Assembly (NCBI GenBank): GCA_937885015.1
Contig: CALAAS010000053.1
Span: 8,600-72,599 of the forward strand
DNA: 64,000 bases
Reading direction: 5' to 3'
Source of the DNA: an uncultured Clostridium sp.
GTDB taxonomy: Bacteria > Bacillota > Clostridia > Lachnospirales > Lachnospiraceae
This document shows, piece after piece, positions 25,952 through 36,043 of this stretch. The notes under the pieces were generated by a model. The model saw nothing but the letters and a program-made list of their open reading frames with translations, was not told the DNA's origin and did not search any database. The position numbers were made by a program, and so were the translations under genes. How positions within the stretch are numbered: the first letter of the stretch is position 1; each line of letters opens with the position of its first letter.

Positions 25952-27793
25952 CTATGCAGTCCCGCTTTTTTCATCCAGATACTCCCATACAAAACGGGAA
26001 ACCTCTGTTTTTTTATGGTAGCGCTCCCGGACCGCATACACATGCAGCCGTTTTTTCGCCCGCGTCATGGCCACGTAAAAAAGGCGTCTCTCCTCCTCCA
26101 GGTCATCCTCCAAAAGCGCCCGGTTATGGGGAGTAACCCCCTCGTTGGCATCCAGAATATACACCACCTGAAACTCCAACCCTTTGGCACTGTGCATCGT
26201 GGCCAGGGTTACCGCATCGGCATCCGACATCCGTTCTCTGGCCTGACGGGCCAGCTCTTCCCCGTATCCGGCGATGTGCTCCAGCCACGCATCAAAGGTT
26301 TTGAATGCAGCTGCGCTCTCCCGCAGCTGATCAGCCGTCTCCAAAAGGTCTTCCGCTTTCATCCGCCGTTTCGAGGCATATTCCTCCAGATAAGCGTCAA
26401 ACCCCATTCCCTGCCGGATGTAGTTGACTGCGGCCAAAGGCGACATGCGGCTTAGTGCCTTCAGATCAAATTCCAGGCTTTCGATGCGCTCCACCATCCA
26501 GTCCTTCTGCCCATAAAATGCTTTCAGCTCTTCAAAAGAAACCGTCTCGCTGCGCAGGCTGTCCCGCCCGATATACCGGTTGGGCCGGTTGGCGATCATA
26601 AGAAAATCTGCTCGCTTCCGGCTTCCCATGGCCATCCGCACGTATGCCAGGATGCTTCTGGAAATCCAGTGCTCATACAGATTCGGAACCATATCCCGCG
26701 TCTGAAAGGGAAGATTATATTCCATCAGCTTCTCCACCAGAAAACGGGGGCCCCCATTGGTCCGATACAGCACCGCGATATCTCTTGCCTTCACGCCCGC
26801 CTCCAGATACAGCTTGATTTCCCGGGCAATGGCTTCATTTTCCTCTCCCGGATTCTGCCATAGTTTTGTAAGAACCTGTTTTCCATGGACTCCTGTGGTT
26901 CGGATCTCTTTGTCAAACCGCTTCCGGTTATGGCTAATCAGCCGAAGTGCCGGCGTCACAATTTCCTGGGTGCAGCGATAATTTACATCCAGAAGAACAC
27001 GTCTGGCTCTGGGGTAGTCCCGCTCAAATCCCAGCATGATCTCTGGCCTGGCCCCCCGAAACCGGTAAATAGACTGGTCATCATCCCCCACGATAAACAG
27101 GTTTTGTTCCGGCTCCGCCATCATTCGGATGATGGCATACTGAAGCTGGTTGATATCCTGAAATTCATCAATCAAAATATAGCGGTACCGGCGCTGCCAG
27201 GCCGACAGAATGTCCTCTCTTTCCTGGAACAGCTCCAGACAAAGTACCATCATGTCATCAAAATCAAGGAGTCCGGCCCCTCTCATCCGCTCCTCATACC
27301 CCCGGTACAGGCGGCGGAACGCTGCATCCGGGCAGTTTTTGGAATAATAGTGCTCCAGCTCCATCATTTCGCCCTTTACCGTGCTGATTTCCCCGAGGAC
27401 GGAAAGAGCAAACTCCTTTTCGTCCTCCGGCTCCAGTCCCTCGTCCTCCACCAGCTCCCGGACAAAGCACAGCTGCTGCTCCTCCCGGACGATATTTTCC
27501 GCACTATACCGGTAAGCCAGCTTTAGAATACGAAAAAATACGGAATGAAACGTTCCAAAGGTAACACGGGACATCTGTCCGGTCAGCTTCTCATATCGCT
27601 CCTTCATCTCCCTGGCTGCCGCCCGGGTAAAAGTAATTACCAGAATATCCGACGGGTTTACGCCACAGGTTTCCGTCAGATACCGGACCCGATGGGTAAT
27701 AACTGTCGTCTTTCCGGAACCCGGGCCCGCCAGGACCATCATAGGACCATCCTTATGGCAAATCGCCGTCTCCTGTGCCCCGCTGAATCCCAT
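25952..27793 (-). CDS. UvrD/PcrA-like superfamily 1 DNA helicase
   Basis: The start is the ATG at 27793 with GGGGGAGG five nt upstream. The 613-residue product begins GFSGAQETAICHKDGPMMVLAGPGSGKTT (shown here in words: Q motif then Walker A at 23-30). Motif II LIDEFQDIN, motif III FIVGDDDQSIYRFRGA, motif V TMHSAKGLEFQVVY and motif VI VAMTRAKKRL are all present. It is shorter than PcrA (about 730) and lacks the PcrA C-terminal region, so it belongs to a shorter UvrD-like group. It probably helps repair or recombination. Confidence 0.9.
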   Translation of the reverse strand: MGFSGAQETAICHKDGPMMVLAGPGSGKTTVITHRVRYLTETCGVNPSDILVITFTRAAAREMKERYEKLTGQMSRVTFGTFHSVFFRILKLAYRYSAENIVREEQQLCFVRELVEDEGLEPEDEKEFALSVLGEISTVKGEMMELEHYYSKNCPDAAFRRLYRGYEERMRGAGLLDFDDMMVLCLELFQEREDILSAWQRRYRYILIDEFQDINQLQYAIIRMMAEPEQNLFIVGDDDQSIYRFRGARPEIMLGFERDYPRARRVLLDVNYRCTQEIVTPALRLISHNRKRFDKEIRTTGVHGKQVLTKLWQNPGEENEAIAREIKLYLEAGVKARDIAVLYRTNGGPRFLVEKLMEYNLPFQTRDMVPNLYEHWISRSILAYVRMAMGSRKRADFLMIANRPNRYIGRDSLRSETVSFEELKAFYGQKDWMVERIESLEFDLKALSRMSPLAAVNYIRQGMGFDAYLEEYASKRRMKAEDLLETADQLRESAAAFKTFDAWLEHIAGYGEELARQARERMSDADAVTLATMHSAKGLEFQVVYILDANEGVTPHNRALLEDDLEEERRLFYVAMTRAKKRLHVYAVRERYHKKTEVSRFVWEYLDEKSGTA

Positions 27794-27926
27794 GTCGCCT
27801 CCCCCTTTCGTAAAAAACTCCATAGAGCAGAAAACCACCGCCGTAAAATACAAAAAAAGCGCTGCGAACCCGCCTAGCTTTAAATCCTCTCTCCATGCAG
27901 GTTTACAGCGCTCTCTTCTTTCCTTA

Positions 27927-29378
27927 TCAGCCTCCCAGAAGCTCAATTCCACGGCGGATTCGTCTTAAGGACTCCTCTTTTCCCAGCACTTCCATGATCT
28001 CTGTGGCGCCGGCCGGCGTCATCTGCTTTCCGGAAACAGCCGTCCGGATGGGCCACATCACAAAACCCGTCTTCACACCGGTTTCCGCCACATAGGCAGA
28101 AAGCGCCGCATAGAGGCCGTCGTTGGAGTAATCCTCCTGTGCCTCCAGAATCGGCAGTACATCCGTAAGAACCTGAAGCGCCGTCTCGGTTGTTGTCTTC
28201 ATTTTCTTGTGAACATACATAGCCGGATCGTATTCCGGCAGTTCCTCAAAGAAATCAATATGATCCGCAATATCCGGGAACACTTCTATTCTTGTCTTTA
28301 CCATCTCCGCGATCCGTCGAAGATCCAGATCTTTCTTGATCACAGCTTTGATATAGGGTTTTGCCATTCCGTAAAATTTCTCAAAATCCATGGCCTTGAT
28401 ATACTCGCCGTTCATCCATTTCAGCTTTACCATATCAAACACAGCCGGAGACTTGCTGATATTCTTATAATTGAATTCGCGAACCAGCTCTTCCAGAGAA
28501 AAAATCTCCTGATTGTTCTCCGGAGACCAGCCCAACAGAGCCACAAAATTAACGACTGCCTCTGATACAAACCCCTGGTCAATCAAATCCTGATAGGAGG
28601 AATGACCGCTGCGCTTGCTCAGCTTTTTATGCTCTTCATTGGTAATGGTAGGGCAATGCACGTAAACCGGAACTTCCCAGCCAAAGGCCTCGTACAGGCG
28701 ATTGTACTTGGGAGAAGAGGACAGGTACTCATTTCCTCTTACCACATGGGTAATTCCCTGCAGATGATCATCCACCACGTTGGCAAAATTATAGGTGGGA
28801 TATCCGTCGGATTTGATCAGCACCATGTCATCCAGCTCTGAATTGTCCACGGAAATGTCTCCGTAAATCTCATCATGAAACGTCGTTTTTCCCTCCGTCG
28901 GATTATTCTGGCGGATAACAAATGGCTTGCCAGCCTTCAGGTTAGCCTCTACCTCTTCCGGGGACAGATGGAGACAGTGCTTGTCATAGCTCATGATCTC
29001 CTCGCCGTTTACCATACGTTTCAGGCCGTTTAAACGCTCCTGATCACAGAAACAGTAGTAAGCCTCCCCTTTGTCAACAAGCTTTTTTGCATATTCCATG
29101 TAAATTCCGGCTTTCTGCCGCTCACTCTGGATATAAGGCCCCACCGGACCACCTACATCCGGGCCCTCATCATGCTTTAAGCCAGTGTCCCGAAGTGTAT
29201 CATAAATAATCTCCGTGGCGCCTTCCACATAGCGCTCCTGATCGGTATCCTCAATCCGAAGAATATAATCTCCACCCTCGTGTTTCGTAATCAGGTAGGC
29301 ATACAGCGCTGTCCGCAGGTTTCCCACGTGCATCCGTCCCGTGGGACTCGGCGCATATCTCGTTCTGATTTTTTCCAT
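27927..29378 (-). CDS. gltX: Glutamyl-tRNA synthetase
   Basis: From the ATG at 29378 (AGGAG ten nt upstream) the enzyme is 483 residues. The class I signature appears as HVGN in [19 protein letters not shown], and KLSKRSGH is the KMSKS equivalent. The helical anticodon-binding domain follows from about residue 320. It charges tRNA-Glu, and a tRNA-Glu gene lies at 48.4 kb. Its neighbours are mgtE upstream and the UvrD-like gene downstream, all minus strand. Confidence 0.96.
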   Translation of the reverse strand: MEKIRTRYAPSPTGRMHVGNLRTALYAYLITKHEGGDYILRIEDTDQERYVEGATEIIYDTLRDTGLKHDEGPDVGGPVGPYIQSERQKAGIYMEYAKKLVDKGEAYYCFCDQERLNGLKRMVNGEEIMSYDKHCLHLSPEEVEANLKAGKPFVIRQNNPTEGKTTFHDEIYGDISVDNSELDDMVLIKSDGYPTYNFANVVDDHLQGITHVVRGNEYLSSSPKYNRLYEAFGWEVPVYVHCPTITNEEHKKLSKRSGHSSYQDLIDQGFVSEAVVNFVALLGWSPENNQEIFSLEELVREFNYKNISKSPAVFDMVKLKWMNGEYIKAMDFEKFYGMAKPYIKAVIKKDLDLRRIAEMVKTRIEVFPDIADHIDFFEELPEYDPAMYVHKKMKTTTETALQVLTDVLPILEAQEDYSNDGLYAALSAYVAETGVKTGFVMWPIRTAVSGKQMTPAGATEIMEVLGKEESLRRIRRGIELLGG

Positions 29379-29413
29379 ACGTTCCACACTCCTAACATAT
29401 ATTGTACTGTTCA

Positions 29414-30766
29414 TCAACCCATATCAAGCAGATGGCAGGCCATCTGGAAATAAATCATCAGGCTGCAGGCATCCACAATCGTCGTAATCATCGGCGATGC
29501 CATGATGGCCGGATCCAGATGAATCACTCTTGCTGCAATCGGAAGCACACAGCCAATGGTTTTTGCGATAATAACGGTAAAAAAGATACTGATCACAACC
29601 GTCAGGCAGATCATCTCCTGTCCTGGATACTGAATAATCAGCCGCACATAATTGACCAGAGCCAGGCAGGCACCGCAGAGCACGCCAACCCGGATCTCCT
29701 TCCACATGACTTGCAGGATATCCGACGGTTTTACCTCGCCTACTGCCATACCGCGGATGATCATGGTGCTGGCCTGGCTTCCGGAGTTGCCCCCCGTATC
29801 CATCAGCATAGGGATAAAGGTAACCAGCAGCGGAATCACGGAAAAGGCGCTCTCATACTGCAGAAGAATCCCGCCTGTTACCATACTGCTGAGCATCAGA
29901 ATCATCAGCCATGGAATCCTGTTTTTCGCCAGCTGGAATACACCGGTTTTCAGGTACGGCTTTTCACTGGGCAGCATGGCCGCCATCTTCTCGAAGTCCT
30001 CTGTGGCCTCCTGCTCCATAACGTACATGACATCGTCTACGGTAATAATTCCCACCAGACGGTTTTCCTTATCCACCACCGGAAGGCTCAGAAGTCCGTA
30101 TTCGTTGAAGGTCTCCACCACCCGCTCCTGGTCCTCTGTGGTATAGGCCTTGATCACATTGGCATCCATGATGTCGCCAATTACCGTCTCATAAGAGCTC
30201 ATCAAAAGATCCTTGACCGTTACCACGCCCTCCAGGCGTCTCGTATCATCCATAACATAACAGGTATAAATGGTTTCCTTATCCACTCCGTATTTCCGGA
30301 TATAGGCAAAGGCCTCTTCCACCGTCATGTGTTTTTTCAGGCCTACATACTCCGCCGTCATCACGCTTCCGGCACTGTTTTCCGGATAATTCAGAAACTG
30401 GTTGATCAGCTTTCTCGTATCCGGACTGGAGTTCTGAAGCACACGCTTTACAATGGAGGCCGGAAGCTCCTCCAGCATATCAACCGCGTCATCCACAAAC
30501 AGGTCGTCAATAATAGTTCGAAGCTCATTATCCGTAATACTCGTAATAATATGCTGCTGCCGTTCCACAGACAGACAGGCAAACACCTCTGTTGCCAGTT
30601 CTTTCGGCAGCATCCGGAATACAACTACTGTCTTTTCCGAATCCAGTTCCTCAATGAAGGAGGCAATATCCACCTCATTCATCTCCACCAGAATGGTTTT
30701 CAGCTCCCGATATTTTTTATCAGAAGCCAAATTTAAAAGCTCTTCTACTTTTCCCTCTTCAATCAT
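29414..30766 (-). CDS. mgtE: MgtE family magnesium transporter
   Basis: This 450-residue protein has the MgtE order: acidic N-domain (about 1-130), two CBS domains (about 135-255: [20 protein letters not shown] and [17 protein letters not shown]) and five C-terminal membrane spans. The spans include the pore signature [20 protein letters not shown] and the conserved aspartates near [10 protein letters not shown]. It is a Mg2+-gated Mg2+ channel. The leader from 30767 to about 31007 carries a short ORF and a 5' hairpin. I do not see an M-box riboswitch consensus there. Confidence 0.97.
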   Translation of the reverse strand: MIEEGKVEELLNLASDKKYRELKTILVEMNEVDIASFIEELDSEKTVVVFRMLPKELATEVFACLSVERQQHIITSITDNELRTIIDDLFVDDAVDMLEELPASIVKRVLQNSSPDTRKLINQFLNYPENSAGSVMTAEYVGLKKHMTVEEAFAYIRKYGVDKETIYTCYVMDDTRRLEGVVTVKDLLMSSYETVIGDIMDANVIKAYTTEDQERVVETFNEYGLLSLPVVDKENRLVGIITVDDVMYVMEQEATEDFEKMAAMLPSEKPYLKTGVFQLAKNRIPWLMILMLSSMVTGGILLQYESAFSVIPLLVTFIPMLMDTGGNSGSQASTMIIRGMAVGEVKPSDILQVMWKEIRVGVLCGACLALVNYVRLIIQYPGQEMICLTVVISIFFTVIIAKTIGCVLPIAARVIHLDPAIMASPMITTIVDACSLMIYFQMACHLLDMG

Positions 30767-30788
30767 CTGTTTTCTCCTTCCTGAACTG

Positions 30789-30923
30789 TTATATTCTTAT
30801 CAATTCAGAAACAGAAACGCAGTCTGAAACCGGCCGTGCACACAACAAAAAACGAAGCGTGCGCTGCCCCCCAGGTTCAGGGTGACTGCCATCTGATTCC
30901 GCTTTATGACTTCGGCCTTCCAT
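30789..30923 (-). CDS. Possible 44-codon leader ORF upstream of mgtE
   Basis: ATG at 30923 preceded by AAAGGAAGTGAACACA, a good ribosome-binding site. The frame reads MEGRSHKAESDGSH and ends SVSELIRI, stopping 22 nt before mgtE. I know no homolog. It could be a leader peptide coupling translation to mgtE expression, or chance. Confidence 0.35.
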   Translation of the reverse strand: MEGRSHKAESDGSHPEPGGQRTLRFLLCARPVSDCVSVSELIRI

Positions 30924-30973
30924 TGTGTTCACTTCCTTTCTATCCTTTCTATCTTATGGAATTCCACGTCAAA

Positions 30974-31005
30974 ACATCCGCCAGAATCCAAATTCTGTCG
31001 GATGT
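30974..31005. other. Hairpin at the predicted 5' end of the mgtE transcript
   Basis: Stem ACATCCG/CGGATGT extended by CAGAAT/ATTCTG around a 4-nt loop. On the plus strand a T-run follows and it would be a good terminator, but no plus-strand gene lies upstream. On the minus strand it sits right at the predicted start point and may stabilise the leader. Confidence 0.5.
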
Positions 31006-31013
31006 CTTTTTTT

Positions 31014-31042
31014 ATTATAATAATTTACCTCTGAAATAGCAA
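31014..31042 (-). promoter_or_regulatory. Promoter of the mgtE leader
   Basis: TTGCTA, a 17-bp spacer and TATAAT on the minus strand, about 250 nt upstream of mgtE, which leaves a long leader. Confidence 0.7.
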
Positions 31043-31087
31043 TCCTTTTTTCAGAGATTTTACATTCCGGAATTTTGCTTTTACCTG

Positions 31088-32128
31088 TTACCACATCAGG
31101 TAATACCAGGGGAGGAACAGCCATTTCAGCCGCCCAAGAGCCGGAATAAAGACTGAAATATCCAAAAACACCGGACAGGCAACGAGACTTCCCAAAATGA
31201 AAAATGGGATCAGTCCCGCCAGCCGGCGCGGACTTTTCAAAACCCACAAAAGCACTGCAGAAAAAACGGTCACGCCGCAGCCATAAAAAAATAAAACCAC
31301 ACATTCCTTACCAGCTTTCTGCAATGAACCGGACATCAGCAGACTGGCCGCCGCAGACAGCGAAGCCAGAGCCACAAATGCGCCTGTCTGAGCCAGCTGA
31401 AACCGCCGTTTTCTCCTCCCCGTTACTGCCGCAAACAGTCCCCGTTCCTGATCCTCCGCAGCCGTCACAGCTGCTGCCAATCCCATCACAAAGACGAAGA
31501 CAGCGCAAATTCCCCGCACTGGAAATACCGCCGTCATCCCGCTCTCCGGCAAAAGACCGCCCCTTAAGGTATGGTACTGGAACGCAAAGGTTGTGTCTCC
31601 CGCCTGATAGGAATCAAACAGCGCCTCCACCTCAGGCCAGGCCCTGTCAGAAACACTGGAAAAGGCAGCTCCCGTCTCTGTATATCCCTGCAGCAGCTCC
31701 CTGCCATACACCTGAAAAAGGCCTGCAAAGACCACTTCTGTGGACAGCTTTCCCGCCACCGTCCCCGGAGAAACATAGAGCGTAATGGCCCGGCGATATC
31801 GTTCCGCATCCAGGCGTTCTTTCAGATCTTTCGGAAATACATAGCCGCACTCTGCCCGACCGGAAGCCACCTCCTCCTTAAGCTTCTCCTCACTTTCACA
31901 CCGGTAAAACAAAAACGAATCGTTTTCCTTGTCCAGACGGTCTGCCACTGTATCATTCCAGGCATTGTCTCCGGTAAAAACAGCAATGGGGATTCGTCCG
32001 TCATCCTGCCTTTCCGCCTGATGAAACAAGGCCATTCCAATGGGAAGGAGGCAGAGAAGTATCACAAAAAACGGTCGTTTCAAAGCCCGCTTTCCAGAAA
32101 AGAAAAACAGGCGCATCCATTCTCTCAT
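31088..32128 (-). CDS. ABC-2 type transporter permease
   Basis: This 346-residue protein has one N-terminal span (FVILLCLLPIGMALF), a soluble extracytoplasmic domain (about 40-190) and five or so C-terminal spans. This is the layout of ABC-2 (YhaP/DrrB-like) export permeases. It is the last of a four-gene set: ATPase, zinc-ribbon protein, permease, permease. The two permeases have the same architecture and probably form a heterodimer. The substrate is unknown. Confidence 0.8.
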   Translation of the reverse strand: MREWMRLFFFSGKRALKRPFFVILLCLLPIGMALFHQAERQDDGRIPIAVFTGDNAWNDTVADRLDKENDSFLFYRCESEEKLKEEVASGRAECGYVFPKDLKERLDAERYRRAITLYVSPGTVAGKLSTEVVFAGLFQVYGRELLQGYTETGAAFSSVSDRAWPEVEALFDSYQAGDTTFAFQYHTLRGGLLPESGMTAVFPVRGICAVFVFVMGLAAAVTAAEDQERGLFAAVTGRRKRRFQLAQTGAFVALASLSAAASLLMSGSLQKAGKECVVLFFYGCGVTVFSAVLLWVLKSPRRLAGLIPFFILGSLVACPVFLDISVFIPALGRLKWLFLPWYYLMW

Positions 32129-32134
32129 TCCTCC

Positions 32135-33319
32135 TCACTCCCTTCCTGTCCCAACTGCCACGGCCAGAACCAGAATCGCTGCCGTCATCGCTCCCAGCCG
32201 GAACACTGAAAATCCTTCCATCCCAGAGGCCAATGCTAAAAAGCTATCTGCCAGAACTCCCGTAACCGTAAAGTCCCCCAACGCCCGCACCGGCTCCGGC
32301 AAAAATACGGAGGGCACAATCCCGCCGGAAACAAACAGCATGATCGTGGTAACCGTAAAAAGCGCCAGAATCGCTGCCGAGGAACTCCTGCAGAGCTCAT
32401 AAAACAGCACAATCCAACCGGCTGCCGTAAGGCCGGAAAGGACAGTTACCAGAAAAAGGGAAACACCGCCCGCCAGATAGCCGTGTTTCCAGGCTGCCCA
32501 CACTGGCACCGGAAGGAGCAAACCAAGCAGCAGAAACACATCCAGTACCCGCACCAGCGTCTGAAGTCCTCTCCCGATTCCCATCCGCGCCAACCCCTGC
32601 TCCAGTCCGCTTCCCGCAGGCCGAAGCAGGGGAGAGGCCGGAATTCCCATTAAAAGAAGCAAAAACACTGCTGCAGAAATCCCATAATACACCGGCACCG
32701 GCACGTTTCCAGAAGCGCTGACGGTCTTTTCCCGGAAATACGCCTCCCGGCTCAGGGCATAGCTCATGAAAATCCGATTCAGATCTCCTTCCGCCTGGCT
32801 GATTTCCGCCTCCAGACCATGGCTTCTCAGATAATCATCTGCCGCATAAATCCCACTCTGAGCCACACTCAGCATGGACGTGGCTGCTCCGGTCAGCTCC
32901 CGGAGCACAGCGGCCTCCAATCCCGCATGCTCTGGAAAATAAATGACAACCGGCAGATTTTCACCATCCATGATACTTTCCACCAGTCCCTCCGGAATCT
33001 CCATCAGCGCCAGGATCTCCCCGTTTTTTAGCTTTCTTCTTCCTTCTTCGGCTCCCATATAAGTAAATTCACAGAGACTCCCCACGCTGTCCAGGGAGGA
33101 AACCATGTCCACCGCCAATCTGGCCAGCCGGTCTTCCTCCGGCATCACGACCCCCACAGAAATTGTGTCCACCGCTTTTTTCCCATAAAGTGCCTTAGCG
33201 GCAGAAAAAGCAACTGCGCCGGTCAGTACGGCCAGCACAGCTGCTCCTGCTAGAAAGGCGGGAATGCTTTTCAGTGTTCTCTTTATTTCAAGCTGAAGAT
33301 AAATCCAAAATGTCCGCAT
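32135..33319 (-). CDS. ABC-2 type transporter permease
   Basis: This 394-residue permease has an N-terminal span near 21-43, an extracytoplasmic domain with VGVVMPEEDRLARLAVDMV and GEILALMEIPEGLVESIM (about 55-200), then six hydrophobic segments. This matches ABC-2 family members that carry a large outer loop. It lies six bp upstream of the partner permease. Its likely ATPase is encoded at 35274-35945, beyond the zinc-ribbon gene. Confidence 0.82.
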   Translation of the reverse strand: MRTFWIYLQLEIKRTLKSIPAFLAGAAVLAVLTGAVAFSAAKALYGKKAVDTISVGVVMPEEDRLARLAVDMVSSLDSVGSLCEFTYMGAEEGRRKLKNGEILALMEIPEGLVESIMDGENLPVVIYFPEHAGLEAAVLRELTGAATSMLSVAQSGIYAADDYLRSHGLEAEISQAEGDLNRIFMSYALSREAYFREKTVSASGNVPVPVYYGISAAVFLLLLMGIPASPLLRPAGSGLEQGLARMGIGRGLQTLVRVLDVFLLLGLLLPVPVWAAWKHGYLAGGVSLFLVTVLSGLTAAGWIVLFYELCRSSSAAILALFTVTTIMLFVSGGIVPSVFLPEPVRALGDFTVTGVLADSFLALASGMEGFSVFRLGAMTAAILVLAVAVGTGRE

Positions 33320-33354
33320 ACCCTTTTCCCATATCGCATTTTATCATTCGTTTC

Positions 33355-35151
33355 CTACTGCTCCGGATACATCTGCATCATAAGTCCGAACAGGTTTCCG
33401 GTCATCTCCGTCGCCACGTTCATAAAATCCTCCTCTGTTGCAGCCAGAATATCCAGTCCATCGCCCTCCGGAATCTCTATTTCCCCTTCCAGAACGCCTG
33501 CTGTGTAGCTTCCGGACAGCTCCACATACTCACTGGTTCCCGTCACAAGCGGTGTTTCCAGGCGGATGGAATCCATATAAAGATCGAAGGATTCTCCCTT
33601 TACAAGATTCTCCACATATCCAGAAGAAGCAACCGAAATCATACTTTCCTCGCCGCTCAGGAGATCCAGAGCAAGCTCATATGTCCCATCTTCCGCCTGA
33701 TAGGTGCTGTCAAAGGTAAATCCAAAGCTGTCGGTTCCGTCTCCCAGCGTTCCCGCAAGTCCGGAAGTCCAGGTCTTTCCTGCCTCGTACTCACCCGTCT
33801 TATCCAGAGAAACGGTAACAGTTTTTCCAGCGGAATCTTCCATATTAAGGGTTCCCTTTACGTTGGCCATCCTATTGTAACCGCCGCCAAAGGATACATC
33901 GCCATAGAGCTTCACATTTTCCTCGCCCATCACTGCCGTAGTCTCATAGTCGAAACCAGCCATGGTTCCGTCCTTCTGCACATAGACATTGAGAACCACA
34001 TCGCCCATGGAGGATTTCAGCTGACTGATCGCCTCGTCCAGAGCCATCTCTGCCTGACTCCACAGTTCTTCCTGCATTGCCTGCGCCGACTGCTCTTCCA
34101 TTCCGGTTCCCGCCGCCATGGCATTCTGCATCTCCAGAACCAGATCCAGGTACGCAATCACATCACTCTTTAAGGTCTCATCACTGACAAAGAACTCCTT
34201 GGTTGTCTCCACAAACTGGATCAGGGCATCTTTTCCCAGAACCACATGGTAGCCTTTACAGCTAACGGAACTGCCATCAATGGTAAACTCCTTTTTCTCC
34301 GCTTTTTCCACCGTCATGGCAGCCTTTAAATCGTCAATGGCCTTACTTCCCTCTTTATAACGGCTCCAAAGGGCCTTCAAATCAAACAGCTGCTTGCCGG
34401 AAGATGCCATCTCATTGCACTTGGCAAAATAATCAGCAAAACCGGCCAGATCCACGCCGTTTTCCGCCATCATGGAACCCAGATAAGGCGAAGCTGCCAG
34501 CTGACCCTCCAGATCATCCGCATAATTCAGAGTAAACACTTTACTGCTCAGCTCCGGAATCGCTGCAGCCATGGTGGAATCATCCAGATAAAACTGGAAC
34601 GTAGCCAGATTCATATCGGCATAGCTGATCCCGGCATCCACAGACATCTTCTGCGTTTCCACATCATTTTTCATATCCGTGAAAAATGACCCTGTTGCCA
34701 GTGGTTTCAAGCTCTCATTGGAAGAATCCTCCACCCGCAGTTCCATGGTAACTTCACTGGACTCCGACGCAAGACGTTTTGCCAACTCTTCAATACCAAA
34801 AATTTCTTCCCCCGGATTTACCTGTCCCTCTGCCGTAATACTCTTAAAGGCATCCACCACGACATCCTTGGGATCCTTCGCCTGACTCATGGCAAATGCT
34901 CCGCCGCCGATCACCACCGCCGCAGCAGCAACTGCAGGGATTACCCACTTTTTCCCTTTTTTCGGCTCCTGGCCGGATGGATTCGTTTCCACTGGCTCTC
35001 CGACTGGCTCCTGTCCCGAAACGTCAGTCTGGTCTACCGCCTGGCCTGCCTCTGCGCTATCCGCCTGAGTACCTCCAAATAACGCCTTTCCACAAATTGG
35101 GCAAACCGCGCTGCCATCCGCGATTTCCTGCTCACAATACGGACATTTCAT
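33355..35151 (-). CDS. Membrane-anchored zinc-ribbon protein with large extracytoplasmic region
   Basis: This 598-residue protein starts MKCPYCEQEIADGSAVCPICG, a double CxxC zinc ribbon in the cytoplasm. A Gln/Ser/Pro/Glu-rich linker follows, then one membrane span (about 72-90, WVIPAVAAAAVVIGGGAFAM). About 500 residues lie outside the membrane, rich in beta-type segments repeated in style (FTLNYADDLEG, GDVVLNVYVQKDGTMAGFDYET). It resembles DUF6583-type proteins, but I am not sure of that family. Its place between an ABC ATPase and two permeases suggests an accessory or substrate-linked role in export. Confidence 0.65.
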   Translation of the reverse strand: MKCPYCEQEIADGSAVCPICGKALFGGTQADSAEAGQAVDQTDVSGQEPVGEPVETNPSGQEPKKGKKWVIPAVAAAAVVIGGGAFAMSQAKDPKDVVVDAFKSITAEGQVNPGEEIFGIEELAKRLASESSEVTMELRVEDSSNESLKPLATGSFFTDMKNDVETQKMSVDAGISYADMNLATFQFYLDDSTMAAAIPELSSKVFTLNYADDLEGQLAASPYLGSMMAENGVDLAGFADYFAKCNEMASSGKQLFDLKALWSRYKEGSKAIDDLKAAMTVEKAEKKEFTIDGSSVSCKGYHVVLGKDALIQFVETTKEFFVSDETLKSDVIAYLDLVLEMQNAMAAGTGMEEQSAQAMQEELWSQAEMALDEAISQLKSSMGDVVLNVYVQKDGTMAGFDYETTAVMGEENVKLYGDVSFGGGYNRMANVKGTLNMEDSAGKTVTVSLDKTGEYEAGKTWTSGLAGTLGDGTDSFGFTFDSTYQAEDGTYELALDLLSGEESMISVASSGYVENLVKGESFDLYMDSIRLETPLVTGTSEYVELSGSYTAGVLEGEIEIPEGDGLDILAATEEDFMNVATEMTGNLFGLMMQMYPEQ

Positions 35152-35273
35152 AATACGTTTCCTCCCTCTTCACCTGAATCGTATAAAAAAGTGCTTTCAT
35201 TATATCATACTTCCTGTCCTTTCGCGTTATTGTTTCTAATATTGTAAGTTTCCGACAAAAATCTTAAGATTTT

Positions 35274-35945
35274 TCAGAAAAGATCAATCAATGCAGCAGC
35301 CGAAAGTCCAGACTGCACCGACCGAAGTTCTCCCCCTTTCAAAATATAGAGAGAGGTGCACAGCGCCAGTTCTGCCATCTCATGGGAAGTGAGAATGACT
35401 GTTCCCCCTTCCGCTGCAAACTGCTTTATATATGTGAGAATCCGCTCCTTGGCCGCCAGATCAAGTGCCGCCCCCGGCTCATCCAGAATCAGCACGGACG
35501 CCCGGTTGGAAAGAGCTGCTGCAATACTAAGGCGCTTTTTCTCTCCACCTGAAAGCCGTCCGGCCGGAGTCTGCAAAAATGCGTTAAGTCCAAGGGCCTT
35601 TCCGACCCCCTGTTCCAGATCTGCCTCCATGCGCTGACGGTCGCCGTGAAACCAAAGACGATAGTTATCCCGGGCGGTGAGTTCTGGAATCAACGGGTTT
35701 TCCTGCGGTACATAGGCAATTTTTTCTTCAAAAAGCCGCCGATGTCCCAGGAGATCCTCTCCATCCAAACGTATACTTCCCTGATCCGGTCTGCGCACTC
35801 CTGCCAGAATCGACAGCAGCGTCGTCTTTCCGCATCCATTCCCCCCTGCAATACCAATACACTGGCCTGGAGCAGCCTGAAAGGATACCCCGTCTAAAAT
35901 CCTGCGCGTTTTATAAGTTTTCTGAATCCCCTCTATCTCCAGCAT
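35274..35945 (-). CDS. ABC transporter ATP-binding protein
   Basis: The 223-residue ATPase starts at the ATG at 35945 (a GTG lies two codons upstream). Walker A GGNGCGKTT lies at residues 34-42, signature LSGGEKKRLSIAAAL near 133, and Walker B VLILDEPG follows. It is of the short CcmA/drug-exporter type without extra domains. It heads the four-gene set and should energise the two ABC-2 permeases downstream. Confidence 0.92.
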   Translation of the reverse strand: MLEIEGIQKTYKTRRILDGVSFQAAPGQCIGIAGGNGCGKTTLLSILAGVRRPDQGSIRLDGEDLLGHRRLFEEKIAYVPQENPLIPELTARDNYRLWFHGDRQRMEADLEQGVGKALGLNAFLQTPAGRLSGGEKKRLSIAAALSNRASVLILDEPGAALDLAAKERILTYIKQFAAEGGTVILTSHEMAELALCTSLYILKGGELRSVQSGLSAAALIDLF

Positions 35946-35967
35946 AATCACACCTCATATGACAAAA

Positions 35968-36029
35968 GGGCCGCCGCAAAACAGACGGAGATAAAATACT
36001 ACCCCCGGCTTTCATTTTGCAGACAGCCC
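35968..36029 (-). terminator. Probable terminator after pnp
   Basis: Imperfect stem between TTTTGCAGACAGCCC and GGGCCGCCGCAAAA, followed on the minus strand by TTTTGTC, just beyond the pnp stop. Confidence 0.4.
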
Positions 36030-36043
36030 TGTATGTTTATCGT

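Noticed and set aside
30974..31005. Rho-independent terminator for a plus-strand gene
   Set aside because: The hairpin and T-run suit the plus strand, but no plausible plus-strand gene lies upstream; the 67-codon frame at 30836-31039 shows no coding features and spans the hairpin.
30767..31007. M-box magnesium riboswitch upstream of mgtE
   Set aside because: I looked for the conserved M-box core and its characteristic stems in the leader and could not match them. A covariance search would settle it.
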